Below are positions 11,801 through 24,620 of a stretch of DNA of 64,000 nucleotides, piece after piece. The DNA comes from Kuschelorhynchus macadamiae (lineage: Eukaryota; Arthropoda; Insecta; Coleoptera; Curculionidae). Within the stretch, counting starts at the first letter, position 1; every line of letters starts with the position of its first letter. The notes below the pieces were generated by a model, which worked only from the letters and a program-made list of their open reading frames with translations, had not been told where the DNA came from and searched no databases. The translations under genes and the position numbers were made by a program. The stretch is from NCBI GenBank assembly GCA_030620095.1, contig JAUTXW010000328.1:186001-250000 (forward strand), in the 5' to 3' direction.

Positions 11801-12282
11801 AGCTGGCCAGCAGGCCAGAAAAGGTAACAAGCCTGAAAATACAGCTTCCATAATGGGCTTTTCGGTATCTACAATGTGGCGAAACCAGATGTAGAAAACG
11901 TAAATAAATACGAAGCACTTGTACAACAAAATACAAGGCAGCCTTAGGGGATAGGTGAGCCCCTGCCTCATAAATCAGTGGTTTTTATTTCCATAACTCT
12001 AAATGTCTTAAAAAACGGTAGAGCAGGGCAATTTTTTTTTGCACATAAAATCATTTTTTCTACATCACATTTGTTTTACTTTAGGTATATCATTTTTATT
12101 TTCTACAACATAGGGTGATCCTAGGTTAAAACAGTTTTTTTTTTAAAAGGAAAATATTATTTTATTTCTGAAAATACTAATATTTTTAGAAAATGGCAAA
12201 AGAAACGTCAATTTTTATAATTTTGTTTTTGCACGTAAATCTAAACCATTAACTACATAGAGGGAGTACTACGTAAAAACAC
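11801..12282. other. Spacer, no gene seen
   Basis: Low-complexity AT-rich DNA. A string resembling a mariner terminus (TAGGGTGATCC near 12113) has no partner that I could find. Confidence 0.4.
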
Positions 12283-13726
12283 ATTACTTTCAAGGGCGGA
12301 TCCAACCCCTCCCCCCCCAAGGGCAAGAAAAAATGCGTATCAATAAAATTCCTCACCTGGCTTTTCAGCGCCGGGTGGTTATTTTTTTATACTTATCGAG
12401 ATAAAATAAATATCGAAATGCCGTTACCACCTCTATGTGTAATTTCGCGTCGGCTTGTTTGATGCCTGTGTCATCCACGAGCCACGCCAACTCGGTCGTT
12501 AGACTCTATAACGTTGTTGCGTACATAAGAACTATTATTAGTTTAGTATAATCTTTAGCTCATATTGGTTAGTCGACTGATAGTGGATTGGTGGTTGTGA
12601 AATAATTGATTAAGACTAATTCATATTTTTTCCGAGTGAACAAGGTAAACGAGGTAGGTATGCATTTTAAGAATCTATTTATAAATCAGTAACAGGGGTC
12701 TATTGTACTAATCTGAATTGTGCTTAAGTTCGTAAAGTTCCCGTTCCGTAGCCTAGACTATGCCGTATACGTAATACTTACTTGATCACCTGACTTTAGG
12801 ACTGGGAACGTGGGGCTTCAAATAAATAGTTATTAATTAAGCCAGTAATGCGCAAAAAAATGTGTTGAAAAAAATAAATGTATTCCGCGATTTGAATTAG
12901 TGTTTTAAAATGTTTTATTAACATTTCTGACTGTATAATAAAATTATCGAGAGGTAGGGTGGATCTCGAAAAAAATTTGTATGCAAGTATCTATTTATGC
13001 GATTTTTTTGGATATACGGAGATTTATGTGGAATTTTATTAAGATTTTGGGAATTAGAGACATCCTCGAAGAATTATAATTTTTTTTACTGATATATGAA
13101 TATGTGTGGAGATGTTCTTGTCGTGTATTTATGGAATCTACTCAATTTATAAAGATTTTTGACTTCACTTTTATCGCTTATCCGGAATTGGAATGTAGTT
13201 ACTAGTTTGTGTGTTTTCTGATAAATTTTTGTTACATTATTGAATGAATATATTTAGTATCCAAATAGGTTGAGGTGCTTTAACACTAAAGAAATATTTT
13301 ATTATGTTAGTAGACCAAAAAATATACAGATTTAATGCCGCGGGGGTAAAGTGCGGGGCACGAAAGAAAACCGGACGGAGTCAATCGGTTTAGGAAGGTC
13401 GACCAAGAAATCTCTTTAAACCAGTGATGTCCCATCGTTCTTTAAATAATATGGCATTCCTTTTTGACTATACGCACTTCAGATGATTAAAAAATGTAAC
13501 TATGCTTAATGAACCTTTATCTATATTTGTCTGTTTTCTTTCGTGTACTGCACTTGTTGCAAAAACGGCGAACTTTCAAATTTTAAAATGATTTAATTTT
13601 GATTTTTCTTGATTGATTTACCTATAAATATATTTTTCATTAACGGTTCCCGGGCTACTGCCTACGTCCACTATTATTGGACCACCCAGTATAGTGATAC
13701 ACGATTTACAAGTCCAGATTTTACAA

Positions 13727-14477
13727 AGGCAGCCAGCATCAGATCCAGTGAACGAGATTTATCAAAATTTTAATTTATGCAGTTTGACTTTGGGCTACTC
13801 GGGTATGCCAAAACTGGTCATCTGTCTCCGTTTGTCATATTACTTTATACAGAGGCCTTCATTGTGAAGTACTATACAGGGCGTTTCCTAATTGCGTGCT
13901 GATGTTAAAGGGGGTGTTTTTATGCCCTAAAAGTCTTAACTTTTGAGATACAGGATGGTAAAGTTTAAAAAGAAAACATTTTTTTTCATCCCAATTCTGA
14001 TGCTATTGTAGATAACTGCATTAAACTTGATGCATTAAGGAGCATACGGATTTACCCAGGTTATTTATATATGCACGCCACTGGTAGAAATTTCAAAAAT
14101 TGATTGTTAATAAAAAATGCCTTTTATGCATAAAAGACGTGTATCAAATTTCACACAGTTATTTATCTATAATAGCATCAGAATTAGGATTTAAAAAAAA
14201 ATGTTTTTTTAAAGCCCTGTATCTCCAAAGTTAAGATTTTTAAGTTCATATTAAACTTTTTTCTTAAAAAGGTCCAAGAATCACTCCCCTTTAACATTAG
14301 CACGCAATTAGGAAACGCCCTGTATAGTACTTCACAATGACGCCCCCTGTACAAAGTAATATGACAGACGGAGACAAACGGTCACTTTTGGCATACCCGA
14401 ATAGCCCAAAGTCGAACTGCATAAGTTAAAATTTTGATAAATCTTGTTCACTGGAATCAGTGCTGGCTCCCCTACTA
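13727..14477. mobile_element. Palindromic MITE, apparently two-layered
   Basis: The sequence from GCCAGCATCAGATCC is inverted-complementary to the sequence ending GGAATCAGTGCTGGC, with arms of about 260 bp. Within the arms a second pair of termini of CAGGGCGTTTCCTAATTGCG type appears at 13876 and near 14322. No coding capacity is visible. The two-layered organisation matches that of the coding elements elsewhere in this window. Confidence 0.8.
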
Positions 14478-14649
14478 TAACTGCAATGATGTGTTAATTT
14501 TGGAAAAATATGAGTTTTGTAGTTTTTCAAATATTAATTACAATATTAGATATTTTTTAACACCCGGTATTGAACAGAAAATTAATTATTTTGAAGCAGT
14601 TTATTGACAGCTACTTTGTGAACAATTTTACAAAATATATGAAAAAAAA

Positions 14650-15999
14650 ACTAAGCCATTTTTGAGGTTGACGGCTGTGATTCTAATGGTTCGATTCCTT
14701 CCAAATCGTTGTCTTCCTCTGAAAATGATGAGGTTTTGTCGTTTCTACTTCAAGATCCCAGTGTGATAACTAAATCATCAATAACCGTTTTAATTTTGCC
14801 ATCTGCTTCCCAGTATTTATCTTCAATAGAACGAACATGTTTAACATCCGATTTTCAATTTTCAGCCGATATTGAGTCAATCGCTTCTAATGTTATTTTA
14901 TTTAAATCTTTAATTGAAAGTTCACCGGTGTTGCGCTCTCGAATATATTTTTTTACTCCTGCCCATGTAAGTTCAATAGGGTTGTTGAGGACGCACATGT
15001 ATGGAGGCAGCCTTAAAGGTGTATGACCTAGGTTACGTAAAAGACCGTCAATTTTATACTTTTTTCTCTAGGCTTGTTGGCTAATATTACTTCATATAAC
15101 TGATATTTTCTCCATGTTGGATCACATACAAAATTATTCGATTTAAGCCACTATATCATGAGCTTTTGTAGAGTATTTAGTTGGCACTTTATCTTCTACG
15201 TGAGAATGGTAAGACGCATGATCCATTACCACGACTGATTTGGGAGAAATGTTAAGTAGAAGCTTCTCGAGCGACCACTTTTCAAAACTATCTCTATTCA
15301 TCTATCCATGATAGTCTCCAGTTGTTAGTCCCGAGCGAAAAACTAAAGCAGCACCTGGAAGAAATCCCGCTTCTGAACCAGCATAAACTATAATAAAGCG
15401 ACTACTAGAGCGGATTCCCTGAACAACCCTTGTAACATTTTCACTTTGCCAGCATTTGTTCACTGTTATATCATTATTTACCCAGGTTTCGTCTAGATAC
15501 ACAATATTGCGTCGTTCTTGCCTATACTGCCTTACAGTTGATAGATATTTCACCCGCCAGTGAAAATATTTCGTCTCTCAGCAATTTTCGTTTGTTCTGG
15601 CAATTGCGCCGAACAAAACCATTTGATCGTAAAAGCCGATTTATGGTTTTATACCCATACGGAAAATCTATTTTGTTCTTTACAGCACGACGTAGGGGTT
15701 TGCAGGTCGGAACCTTCTTCAAGTTTATATAAAAATCCTCTATTGTTCGTCGAATTACTTGAAAATTACCATCGTCTATTTTATCTTTGTATGTTAATCG
15801 GGGTCTTTTTTTATCAGGAGATTTTAAAAGTGAAGTAGAACATGAGCGATCATTATGTTCTCTTTGAATTTTTCTTACACTACTTTCCGAAACACCAGTG
15901 TAAACTATTATTTTCAGCTTCTCTAGTACAGGCCTCTATAACGCTCGCAATAACTTCGCGTGCACAGCTTCGAATTGTTTTTCCTCTTTTGCTCACCAT
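14650..15999 (-). pseudogene. DDE transposase pseudogene ('LDETW' family)
   Basis: A start at 15999 gives MVSKRGKTIRSCAREVIASV, an N-terminal helix-turn-helix region. The protein then continues through frame changes: KPLRRAVKNKIDFPYGYKTI; NIVYLDETWVN with the first catalytic Asp; AGSEAGFLPGAALVF; VVVMDHASYHSH with the second Asp; PIELTWAGVKKYIRERN, whose Glu or neighbouring acidic residue would be the third; and an acidic serine-rich C-terminus. The same family recurs as a shorter relic at 38400-39165. It would catalyse transposition of the enclosing element. At least three frameshifts or stops inactivate it. Confidence 0.85.
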
Positions 16000-16678
16000 C
16001 GTTACTTCGAAATAATAATCCAAATTCAACGCAACGCATTTGTATAGAAATGAAAACAAATGCTCGAAATGTATAGGCGCCACTGGAAATAGCTAGAACC
16101 TTCTAACGGAAAGTGCATGGAGACTCTAGGCACATCCCAATTACAAGTGGACCAGTGCGAAATTTACTAAATCCTCGATTAATTTTCCATACCGCTTAGC
16201 TGGCGCACTTTATAGGTGAAGCGGCAAACTATTACAACAAATAAAATAACATTAAATTTATTTGGGTACACAAATTTTACTTTTCCGCTTGCTTGCTTAA
16301 GACTATGTACCTTTATTTTAAGGACCGCCCGGTTTTCTTTCGTGTCCCGCACTTTAACATAAATGGAGCGGACAACTTTTTTGGTTGGAATTTCAATTTC
16401 TTTTTTTTTTCTTTGGTTTGGCTGTAATATTTTTTATATAATAATTAATTAGCTATTCTTACATATGTGCTGTTATTAAAAAATTTTTTCAAAAATTCTA
16501 CATCTTTATTCTATATGTTGATTAATTTAAACCAACCAAAATAGGCGCGCGAAGTTAACAACAGGACTATTAAACCTATTAAAAAAAAATTGACATGTCA
16601 AGTACAAACCCCCGGCGCGTCGTCTGACATCACTCCCCCGCCCCAAGCAACTCCTCTGGATCCGCCCTTGATTACTTT

Positions 16679-16954
16679 TAAATGTGTCTGATAAGAATTA
16701 GGATTGAAAAACACTAAATTGGCAAACTCTTTTTTATGTTGAGAGGGAGCATTATTCACCTAATATAAAAAACAGTCTACGACACTGTTTCAATTTAACA
16801 ACTAAAACAAGGCACGAGAGAGGAAAATCGAGCCGGTAGCCCGTGTTCAAACTTTTTGTTTTATTTCAGCGACTCTGGAGTTATTCTTGCGTTGCTCCTG
16901 GCGCGCGATAAATACTATCTTTTAAATGAAATATGAACCTTAAGATGACAAATT
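16679..16954. other. Spacer between hAT-like element and RT relic
   Basis: No feature was recognised. Confidence 0.4.
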
Positions 16955-18533
16955 TTAAGGCGATATTAGAGATTTGTTAAGAACCTTATCTTATTACACC
17001 GTTATTATCGTTTTCGTTATGATGAACAAGCACAAAAAAATTATAGTACAACAACTAGCTTAGTAAGCATGGTTAATAACATAAGAATCAATGGCGAATT
17101 AAAAAAAATACATGCATGGCTCTTATCGATTTTAGTAAGGCATTTGATACCATAAGTCCTTGCAGGCTTCTAGCTAAACTGCACTATTTTGTATTTTCCA
17201 TATTGGCACCCTTATTGTTTTCTCTTTATGTTGCTGACATAAATGAGTATGTAAGGCATTCTAACCTACAACAATATGCAGATGATTCGCAACTATATAT
17301 CTGATTTAACTCATCTGACTCAAATTTATCTCTCTCATTTTAATGCAGACTTAAAAATATAAGTAACTTTGCCAATGACCATAATTTAAAGTTGAATACT
17401 TAAATCATCCGTTGTTTTCTTCAGAAATAATCGAGATACAATATCAAATATTTCTGAAAATTATTTAGTGAAAATAGATCATGAAATCCTTCCTGTAGCG
17501 ATTGAGTTGGGGAACTTGGGTTTGATTGTTGACTCATCTCTTTGCTTTCATGCACATATTAAAAGTAAACTCAGAGTAGCATATAGGCGTTTAAAAAATC
17601 TGTACCCTTAAAAAAATGCTTCCTCCAAAAACAAAATATTATTATTGAAACGCTTATTTTATCCTTATTGAATTACGGTGACATGGTTTACTCGGATTCT
17701 CTGTGGTCAGCATTAGAGAGAACAATACAAAAAATACAAAATAGCTGTATGAGATTTTCTTACAGCATTCCTTATAGACATCGTATTACTCCCTACTTAA
17801 ATATTAACGAAATTTTAAACATGAAAAATCGACGATTGGATTACATGTATATTTTTATCTATAAAATACTCAAAACCGGACACCCACCATATTTAAAAAA
17901 TATATTTAATAGTTTTTTATGCTCACATTCTACCAGAAACACAAATTGCTTCTTAGTACCTCAACATGAATCGGCAAGCCCAAAAATCATTTTCATACGT
18001 TGCAGTTCAAATGTGTAATAAATTACCAAATTATGTTAAGGAATTTACGCACCGAAAATTTGCATCCTATATAAAAAAATATCTTCTGGATTTGCAAAAG
18101 CATTAGTACTTCCCTCGGTATTTTTGGTTGAGTTGGATCAAATGTAATGCTGGTTGATCCCCTCATTTATTTAGTAGTAACAACTTTTAACCTAAATACT
18201 CCCTACATCAGTGTCGTATTGGTTCCTCCTTTTCCTGTTCTTGCTTGGCTGTCTGCTTGCCTGTGGTTTGACTTTATTAGTTTCTTGTCTTCACTAATTA
18301 TGTTGTAATACTTTAAAGTGTACCGAATTTTAGTTGTTGGAAACAAATTTGCAAATTATAGTAATTAATTTTTAAAACGGGCTCTACCGCACAAGTACTC
18401 TTTTGATACATTGTGTTATCGCTTGGGATTATCGTGGTACTGTTCGTCGTTACTATATTTTAAGTGTTATTGGGAATTGTAATGATGTATTAGATTAGAT
18501 AGTAATAAAGATATTTGTATTTGTATTTGTATT
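16955..18533 (+). pseudogene. 5'-truncated non-LTR retroposon, RT relic with simple-repeat tail
   Basis: In order: an RT fragment TTTSLVSMVNNIRINGELKK; LIDFSKAFDTIS (the first catalytic Asp region); then, after an internal deletion, LAPLLFSLYVADINEYV and QQYADDSQLYI with the YADD box intact; finally a C-terminal domain including LNYGDMVYSDSLWSALERTI and NSCMRFSYSIPYRHRITPYL. The element ends in a TTTGTA simple repeat at 18511-18533, a typical retroposon 3' end. The 5' half with the endonuclease is absent. The motif order fits Jockey- or CR1-type elements. Frameshifts near 17110 and elsewhere make it nonfunctional. Confidence 0.85.
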
Positions 18534-18739
18534 AATTGGTGAAAAATTAAAAAATTAAACCCAAACAGCAGACCTCTAAACTACTTAAAAACCTAACCTT
18601 CTGGCAATTCTACTTAGGAGAATGCAGGTGAATAAAAAGAAATTTTTAAAGACAAATTGGCTTTGATGAAATTTATATACGAATTTTGGAGATCGTACCC
18701 TATATGCAATAGCTTATTCAATTAATGTTGCTTTCTCAA

Positions 18740-19400
18740 CTTAAGAATTTCCCTTATGTCTCAAAAGGCTGTCAGTAATCCCTTTTTTAAAGATCCCTCA
18801 AAATTCCGATCGACACTCGAGTTTTTTACAAAATAATTGAAAGAATCATTAAGTAATGACTAATGATATGATGATGCAATTTTTTCACTTCTTCATAACA
18901 CGAGAAGACGTTGTTGCGGTAATATTCTAGAGGCTTTTGATTGTATTAATCTCGGAATATTTTGCTGTATGTTATGGTATTAGGAGACTTTCTACAATGT
19001 GGTTTACTAATTATCTATCTATCAAAATATGGAGCAATTATTAACGGTGGGTATGCAACGCTCTAGTCCGTATCTAAATGAACTGTCATTTATGAACTTA
19101 AAAAATTGTATTTTTATGTCTATAAATGCGTTTTTTTGCTGATGATACTAGTCTTCTATGGTTTGGTGAAAATGAAGATGAATTAAGCCATAAAACTGAT
19201 AGCGACTTATTTAAAGGCAACTGGTGGTGTGATGTAAATCTCTTAAGTTTTAATGCAAAATTTTGGAAAATAAACCTATTTAGAATTTTGTAGAGATGAC
19301 TTGATAATAGGCTAAAATTTAAAGAACATATACATATTTCTTAAAGGTTCTTTGGACAAAGCTGTCCGCTGACTGCTTTGCTATTCGCATGCCAGATAGA
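18740..19400 (+). pseudogene. Second non-LTR RT relic
   Basis: Heavily decayed RT pieces occur in order on the plus strand: EAFDCINLGI (catalytic Asp region), FADDTSLLWFGENEDEL (the YADD box as FADD) and RLKFKEHIH from the thumb region. Stops interrupt every frame. No ends were located. Confidence 0.7.
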
Positions 19401-19607
19401 TGCTTGTTTTTTGGTAGTTCACCAGCAAATAGTTACTTAACTCAGTATGTATTGTATTGTAAGAGCAAATATTGACTGTTCCAAAGTTAAATCCAGGGAG
19501 CTAATTCACAATACTAGAATGCCTTTGAATATTAAATTACCTCTACAAATTTCCAAGGCTACATCTGCAAAGCAATCTATTTTTTACTTTCCCAGCTTAC
19601 TATCGGT

Positions 19608-19681
19608 TTCTCGATAGCTTAGTTTGTTAGGGTGTTATCTCGGCAAGACAGAGGTTAAGGGTTCGAATCCCACTCGATAGA
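19608..19681 (+). tRNA. tRNA-like sequence (pseudo-tRNA or SINE head)
   Basis: The 74-base segment has an A-box-like TAGCTTAGTTTG and a perfect B box GGTTCGAATCC at normal tRNA spacing. The acceptor arm pairs at about 6 of 7 positions counting one wobble, and the D stem pairs with wobbles. The anticodon stem has one mismatch, the T stem pairs at only 3 of 5 positions, and position 33 is C instead of the invariant T. The anticodon would read GGC (Ala). A working tRNA is unlikely; a decayed tRNA or the head of a tRNA-derived SINE is more plausible. Confidence 0.6.
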
Positions 19682-19779
19682 TTTAAAAAACCACATTTAA
19701 TAATAAATAATCCTGTATTACACAACAACCATCTAGTTCAGGTGTTACGCAAACGCAACATAATATTCAGAGTTCCACT

Positions 19780-20840
19780 TCTTTAAGCAACAATTATTTC
19801 AAAGGTATTCCTGTTTATCAATTGGTAATCTCATTTCGTGGTCAGCCAAAAAAATGTCATGCCTTTTATTAAGAGAGTCAAAGAAATGATACAATCTAGC
19901 CAAATCTCTAAAATATATTTATTTGAATTAGCTAGTAATTTATTTTATAATAAGGCTATATTATCTAAATCATCTGTTAGTGATAGCGAAATTAAAGCAT
20001 GACTTTTTGAATTCTGATGTTAATGCTGATACATAGAAGCAAATTAAGGAGAAAAAACAATCTAGGCATTGGTGTGGTGGTTCTATATATAGCTTTTATG
20101 AAGGGTCTCTTTAGTCTAGTACTCCAGCCGATGTAATCAAAGTCAAATATATTAAACGGGGTTTACGAGTATCACCAGCGATTAGCTTTATAAGAAATAT
20201 GTTCGGTCAATGAAAGTTATGTAAACATTTAGAACCAGCGTTTTGGTATGGCCGAGCAAACATTACTTAAAAGTTTTGCTTTAAATGACATCCGATGTCA
20301 TTTTAAAAATTTGCTCTAAATGATCGGGAAACGACCAAAGGGGAAACGTGTAGTTGACTCGCGTGTTTCCTTACCTTCAAAAGTCAATAAAATAAAAATT
20401 TTAATAAATGTTCAAGCAATATTTCTGAAAAAAATAATTTTTGTAAAAAAGGGGCTCCCGTTATCTTGGTGAAAAATAATGATAATCTTTATCGGATCAA
20501 TTGTATGATTAAAACATTACAATATTGTTAGATAGTGGTGCAAATATTTCCATAGAAGGTAAATTAAGGTTAGATATGTTAAATACTATAAATTTAAAAT
20601 TTCACAGTACATCTCTGGAATCTGTTGTAACAACAGACGATGGAAAACAAAAAGTAAACGGGTAGTTAATCTGCCTAATATTATAGGACGGTCAGGGGAT
20701 ATTTTGCTAATAATGTTTTTTACTATTAGTCACGAGCTGTTTGTTTCTATTTCGGAGAATGCTATTGATGAATCAGCCTTATGCAATCTCGATAAGATAA
20801 GCGATGAATACGATTTTGTGCAGTATTGATTAAATAAAAG
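19780..20840 (+). pseudogene. LTR-retrotransposon gag and protease relic
   Basis: The clearest piece is LLDSGANISIEGKLRLDML near 20525, the DSGA active-site motif of a retropepsin-like aspartic protease, followed by a TISHELFVSISENAID segment typical of the protease C-terminal half. Upstream, the plus strand gives gag-like fragments such as ELASNLFYNKA and QSRHWCGGSIYSFYEGSL, all broken by stops. Reverse transcriptase, integrase and LTRs were not found. A Gypsy-type origin is likely but unproven. Confidence 0.65.
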
Positions 20841-21976
20841 CAGAAAAAAAAGACACCACGTTTTGTTTAGCTCTAATAATATATTATACCGACGTAACCA
20901 ATAAGGCAATCGTAACGAAACATTATCAGAAAGAAATACAAATATCTACTTATAATCATGAAAAGGTCAAAACATGTTGGTGACATTTTAAACAAAAAAT
21001 TTATTTAAACAATAACTGCAATGTTTTTTAAATACTGGTTTCTTTACAAACTAGCTTTTTATGAATTTAGTTCTAAAAAAATTATTGCCAAAAAACTAAT
21101 AGTTTTAGGATCTGTTATTACCTGAATAAAAAAAAACATCGACCTTAGACAAATTCTTTTCATACACATGTCATATTAACGCTTTTAGAGGTGGTGTTCC
21201 AGTGTTGTTTATCTTGCAAATGTGTATTATTACAGCTGGTTTTGTAAACAACTTTCTTGAGGTCTTGTGACATGACCATCGTTGTTAATTTATTGTATTG
21301 TAACTTATTTCTTGACTCAAACGACTATTACCTTAAAAAATTATTAATAAATTCATCTATATTTCAAGATAAGAGCCAAATTATTTTGGATCAAGATTAT
21401 TATTGAGCTCTTAAACCAAAGAAATATTATTTTGGCATAAGAGAAAGATTTCTTTGGCAAAAGAACTTTTTCTCTTGAATGAATTCCGTGCAAAAGGGCT
21501 AGAGATTTTTTTATTCCCAAGTTTTTTTTGGAACACACTAATTTAGGTTCTACAAAAAGACAATGTTCACTGATGGGTCAAATCTCAGGAAAATTAAGAA
21601 ATAGGCCTACTTTTTTTATTTATGGCTAGACGCTCTGCAAATGCAACAAAATTGTTATATAAATAAGTGTTTAGTCACTTTGCCCATATGGTGTTAACTT
21701 CCATAGAGGATCTGAAACCATAATGTTGCATTTAAAACTTTGCTTTCTTTATAAAGTAAATAATCATAAATTTATTCATCTTACTTTTTAGCACTTTCTC
21801 AGAATTTTCGAAAATCTCAGGAACATCGGCAAATAAATACCTTAGACATTATGATATTGCTTTATATTTAGCTCGATATTTAGTATTATTTGCTTGACCT
21901 TGCTCTCAAAATAGGACATTTTTCTGAGTTGATTTTTTTCAAAGTTTAATTCATTATCTCCCTATTCGTCCTATTT
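20841..21976. other. AT-rich spacer, no gene seen
   Basis: No protein motif, inverted repeat or tail was recognised across this stretch. Confidence 0.45.
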
Positions 21977-24620
21977 TACTTATTTATTTATTCATTTAGA
22001 ATACACTACAGAATTAAGATTCTAAATGGTATACAAATTAAGAAGAATAAAAAAAAACTAAAGTAAACCAAACTAACCTAAAGGGGAAAACAAAAACTAA
22101 ACTAAATGAGAAAAAAAGAACGAAAGACTTCAACCTAGGATTAAACATAAGGTTAAAGGTAGACTACAGAGGCACAACGATAACTTATAAATAACTAATG
22201 TACAATTAATTAATGATGTGACCATATGGGACACAAAATGCAAATTAGCTAAATAAAATAAAACGAATAAAATGATAAAATGAGTGAAATAAAACAGAAC
22301 AAGCAAAACGATCAAGCTGAGCCGAAGTTCAGAAACCTTTTGAGGACAGGAAGACTAATGTTGAACATGTCGTAGTCATTATAGAATTTATTATGTTTAT
22401 GACATAGGCAGTCAATAAAGGAGTGTTAGCCGTAATTGATGCGGGTCTTCTAACCAAAAAGAAGGAGGTGTGTCGTGTACACCGAGCTGGGACTAGAAGC
22501 TCACCTGACCCAGCAAAGCTGGGCAGTCGTTAATGCCGTTGAGCAACTTGAAGGCAAACAGGTGCAGAGCTTGTTTGCATTTCTTAGCTAAGCTCTCCAT
22601 ACCAGACAGAAGTAATCTAAAATAATTAACATTTTGATATGGAAAGTGGAACTTAAGTAACAAGTAATTCAAGAATTTGCGATAAACTCTTCCGATTCTA
22701 TCGATGTGGCATGCATAACAAGGATGCCAGATGGTAGAGCAGTATTCAAGGTAGCTCCTTACAAAGCAGTTGTAAAGTGATGATGGTTCTGGTGTCTTTG
22801 AATGTAGGGAGTGTCTCTTGATAAATCCCAGCATTCAAAAAGCCTTGCATACAATCGAATCGATGTGCGCTTTGAAGGATAATACGTTGTTGAATACTAC
22901 ACCTAAGCCGTTGATTGTGGAGGAGACCCCTAGGAGAGAGTCGTTAATCCTGTACGTATTTAGCGTAGGGTTCGGGATCGTGAGAAGTGAATATAGTAAC
23001 ACTTGGCTGTGTTGATCGAGATAATATTTGTCTTGCACCAAAAGACAAAACGATCCAAATCGGACTGTAGTGCATGTTATTCGCCGTGTTGGACGTAACG
23101 AATTTCACGTCATCAGCACCCAGAAGACAGTTGGTGTTAATAAAGCAAGATGTGACGTCGTTGATGAATAGGATAATTAATATTGATCCAATATAGGACT
23201 CTTGAAGTACGCCAGATGTGACTGATATGACACGAGATACTGAATTGTATACTTATATACTTGCTATTCTGGTGACTTAGATTGAAACTAATCCAGTTCA
23301 AGTAGTTGCCTGTGACTTTAATATCAGAAAGTTTTCTTAACAGTAGTTTATGATATACATTTTCAAAGGCTTTTGACAGGTCGGTATAGATAGAATCGAG
23401 CTTCATGATAGTCTTGATAAGTAGCGACGTTAGTTGTTGTAGGGCGTTCTTGATAGAAGTCATGTTGGCTGGATGAAATATAATTTGACTAAGTAGGGAA
23501 TATCTTCTCGGTCACGATGGCCTCGAGTACTTTGGGAATAGAGTAGATCCTCGGTATACCGCTATAATTTGAAGTTTTGAGTTCCTTTTTGTAGATTGGC
23601 ACGAGGTTGGAGAATTTCCACGCCGAAGGGAAGGCCCCGAGTTGAAGAATTTTTGTAGGATTGAGCACAGGGGAGCTGAGAGTGTGTCATAATAACCTGA
23701 AACGAAAGATGGCGGAAAACTGCCGGGACCAGCATTCTTGTTGGTGTCGAGATTTTTTAATTTTGCAACTACTTCATCAACAGTGAAGGTGTGAGAAGAC
23801 AAGGATGAGAAAAATGTGGAGGAATCAAGTTTAAGTTAACATTTTCGTGTGAAAAGTAACATATTTGAAAGTGGTGTGCGAAAGCTTTTTCGTTTCTCGT
23901 TAGCTGGAATTAGTTGCTTAAGATTGGTTACGAAGATAAGGTAGCATCAATCTGTTCTCACACGAACCCCACGGCGCTTGTTTGAGTAAGCTAGATAGTC
24001 TGAATGCACCAAGGTCTCTTTTTACCTGGCATATAATTTGTTTTTTTGCCAGTGAGTTTACAGAGAGTTTGGTCAAACCAAATAGGCCTTTTGTTAAGGC
24101 TATTAGTTACCGTAGGTTTTCTTTCTGGGCACGAATCTGTTGACACGCTCAGACACAACGTTGTGGAATTGTTGTACAACTTAGTTAATATCAGCGCAAA
24201 TCTGAATCAAGGACCATTTGGTTTCAGCGAAAATACTTTTAAGACCCTGGAAGTTAGTTTTGATGAAACAAAAAGATATGACCGATAAGTTTGTAGAGGA
24301 GAGGAAGGAATTTGTTATGCAATATAGAAATAATTAGTGGTAGTTGCAGAATGTCAACAGTGGACAAAATAAAATCGTTTGCACGTGATAGAGTTAAAAT
24401 CTTCGACAAATATTAAGTCTACCAAGCGCTGGCGAGAGTTGGCTGAGTTCCAGGAGACTCACCGTGTCAGTCGTTGTTACGGTCATGGCCGGCTGGATTT
24501 GTGCGGGTACAATGATGATGGATTCGAGGGACCATTCGAGAAAGGTTGAAATCTCCGCTGATGATGAATTGATGATTTTTATCGTCGTGTTTTGTATAGG
24601 TTTAGCCAAAAAATATTAAT
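21977..24620 (-). pseudogene. Non-LTR retroposon with endonuclease remnant and RT
   Basis: On the minus strand, starting from 24.6 kb: FIISGDFNLS from an APE-type endonuclease; then VDEVVAKLKNLDTNKNAGPG (RT lead-in). Next come DSIYTDLSKAFENVYHKLLL (catalytic region) and a damaged PQG block. The catalytic box reads GADDVKFV in place of YADD, and the C-terminal part ends with RSYLEYCSTIWHPCYACHID. The 3' end near 21977-22000 is a short AATA-type repeat. About eight frame changes interrupt it. The APE endonuclease, RT and A-rich tail together suggest CR1/Jockey-group ancestry. It moved by target-primed reverse transcription when active. Confidence 0.85.

Larger units (their letters stand above)
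13349..16354. mobile_element. DDE ('LDETW') element nested in the hAT-like element
   Basis: Inverted ends begin AAGTGCGGGGCACGAAAGAA on the left and a near-identical complement on the right (about 30 of 32 positions agree by eye). TA dinucleotides flank it at 13347-13348 and 16355-16356. The element carries its own minus-strand transposase pseudogene and a palindromic MITE at 13727-14477. The TA target site and the DDE protein place it in the broad IS630/Tc1/mariner group. Confidence 0.88.
12283..16678. mobile_element. hAT-like non-autonomous element with 8-bp target duplication
   Basis: The element spans 12291-16670. Its ends are a perfect 14-bp inverted repeat, CAAGGGCGGATCCA, and the flanks are the perfect 8-bp direct repeat ATTACTTT (12283-12290, 16671-16678). 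An 8-bp duplication with a short TIR of this kind is the hAT pattern. Once the nested 3.0-kb element at 13349-16354 is removed, only about 1.37 kb remains and shows no transposase, so this is a non-autonomous copy. Superfamily placement rests on target-duplication length and TIR style. Confidence 0.85.

Noticed and set aside
14709..15026. 105-codon plus-strand frame
   Set aside because: It lies opposite the C-terminal part of the LDETW transposase pseudogene and is a shadow frame.
18534..18739. Coding continuation of the RT relic ending at 18533
   Set aside because: The simple-repeat tail marks the element's 3' end; the next RT pieces belong to a separate relic.
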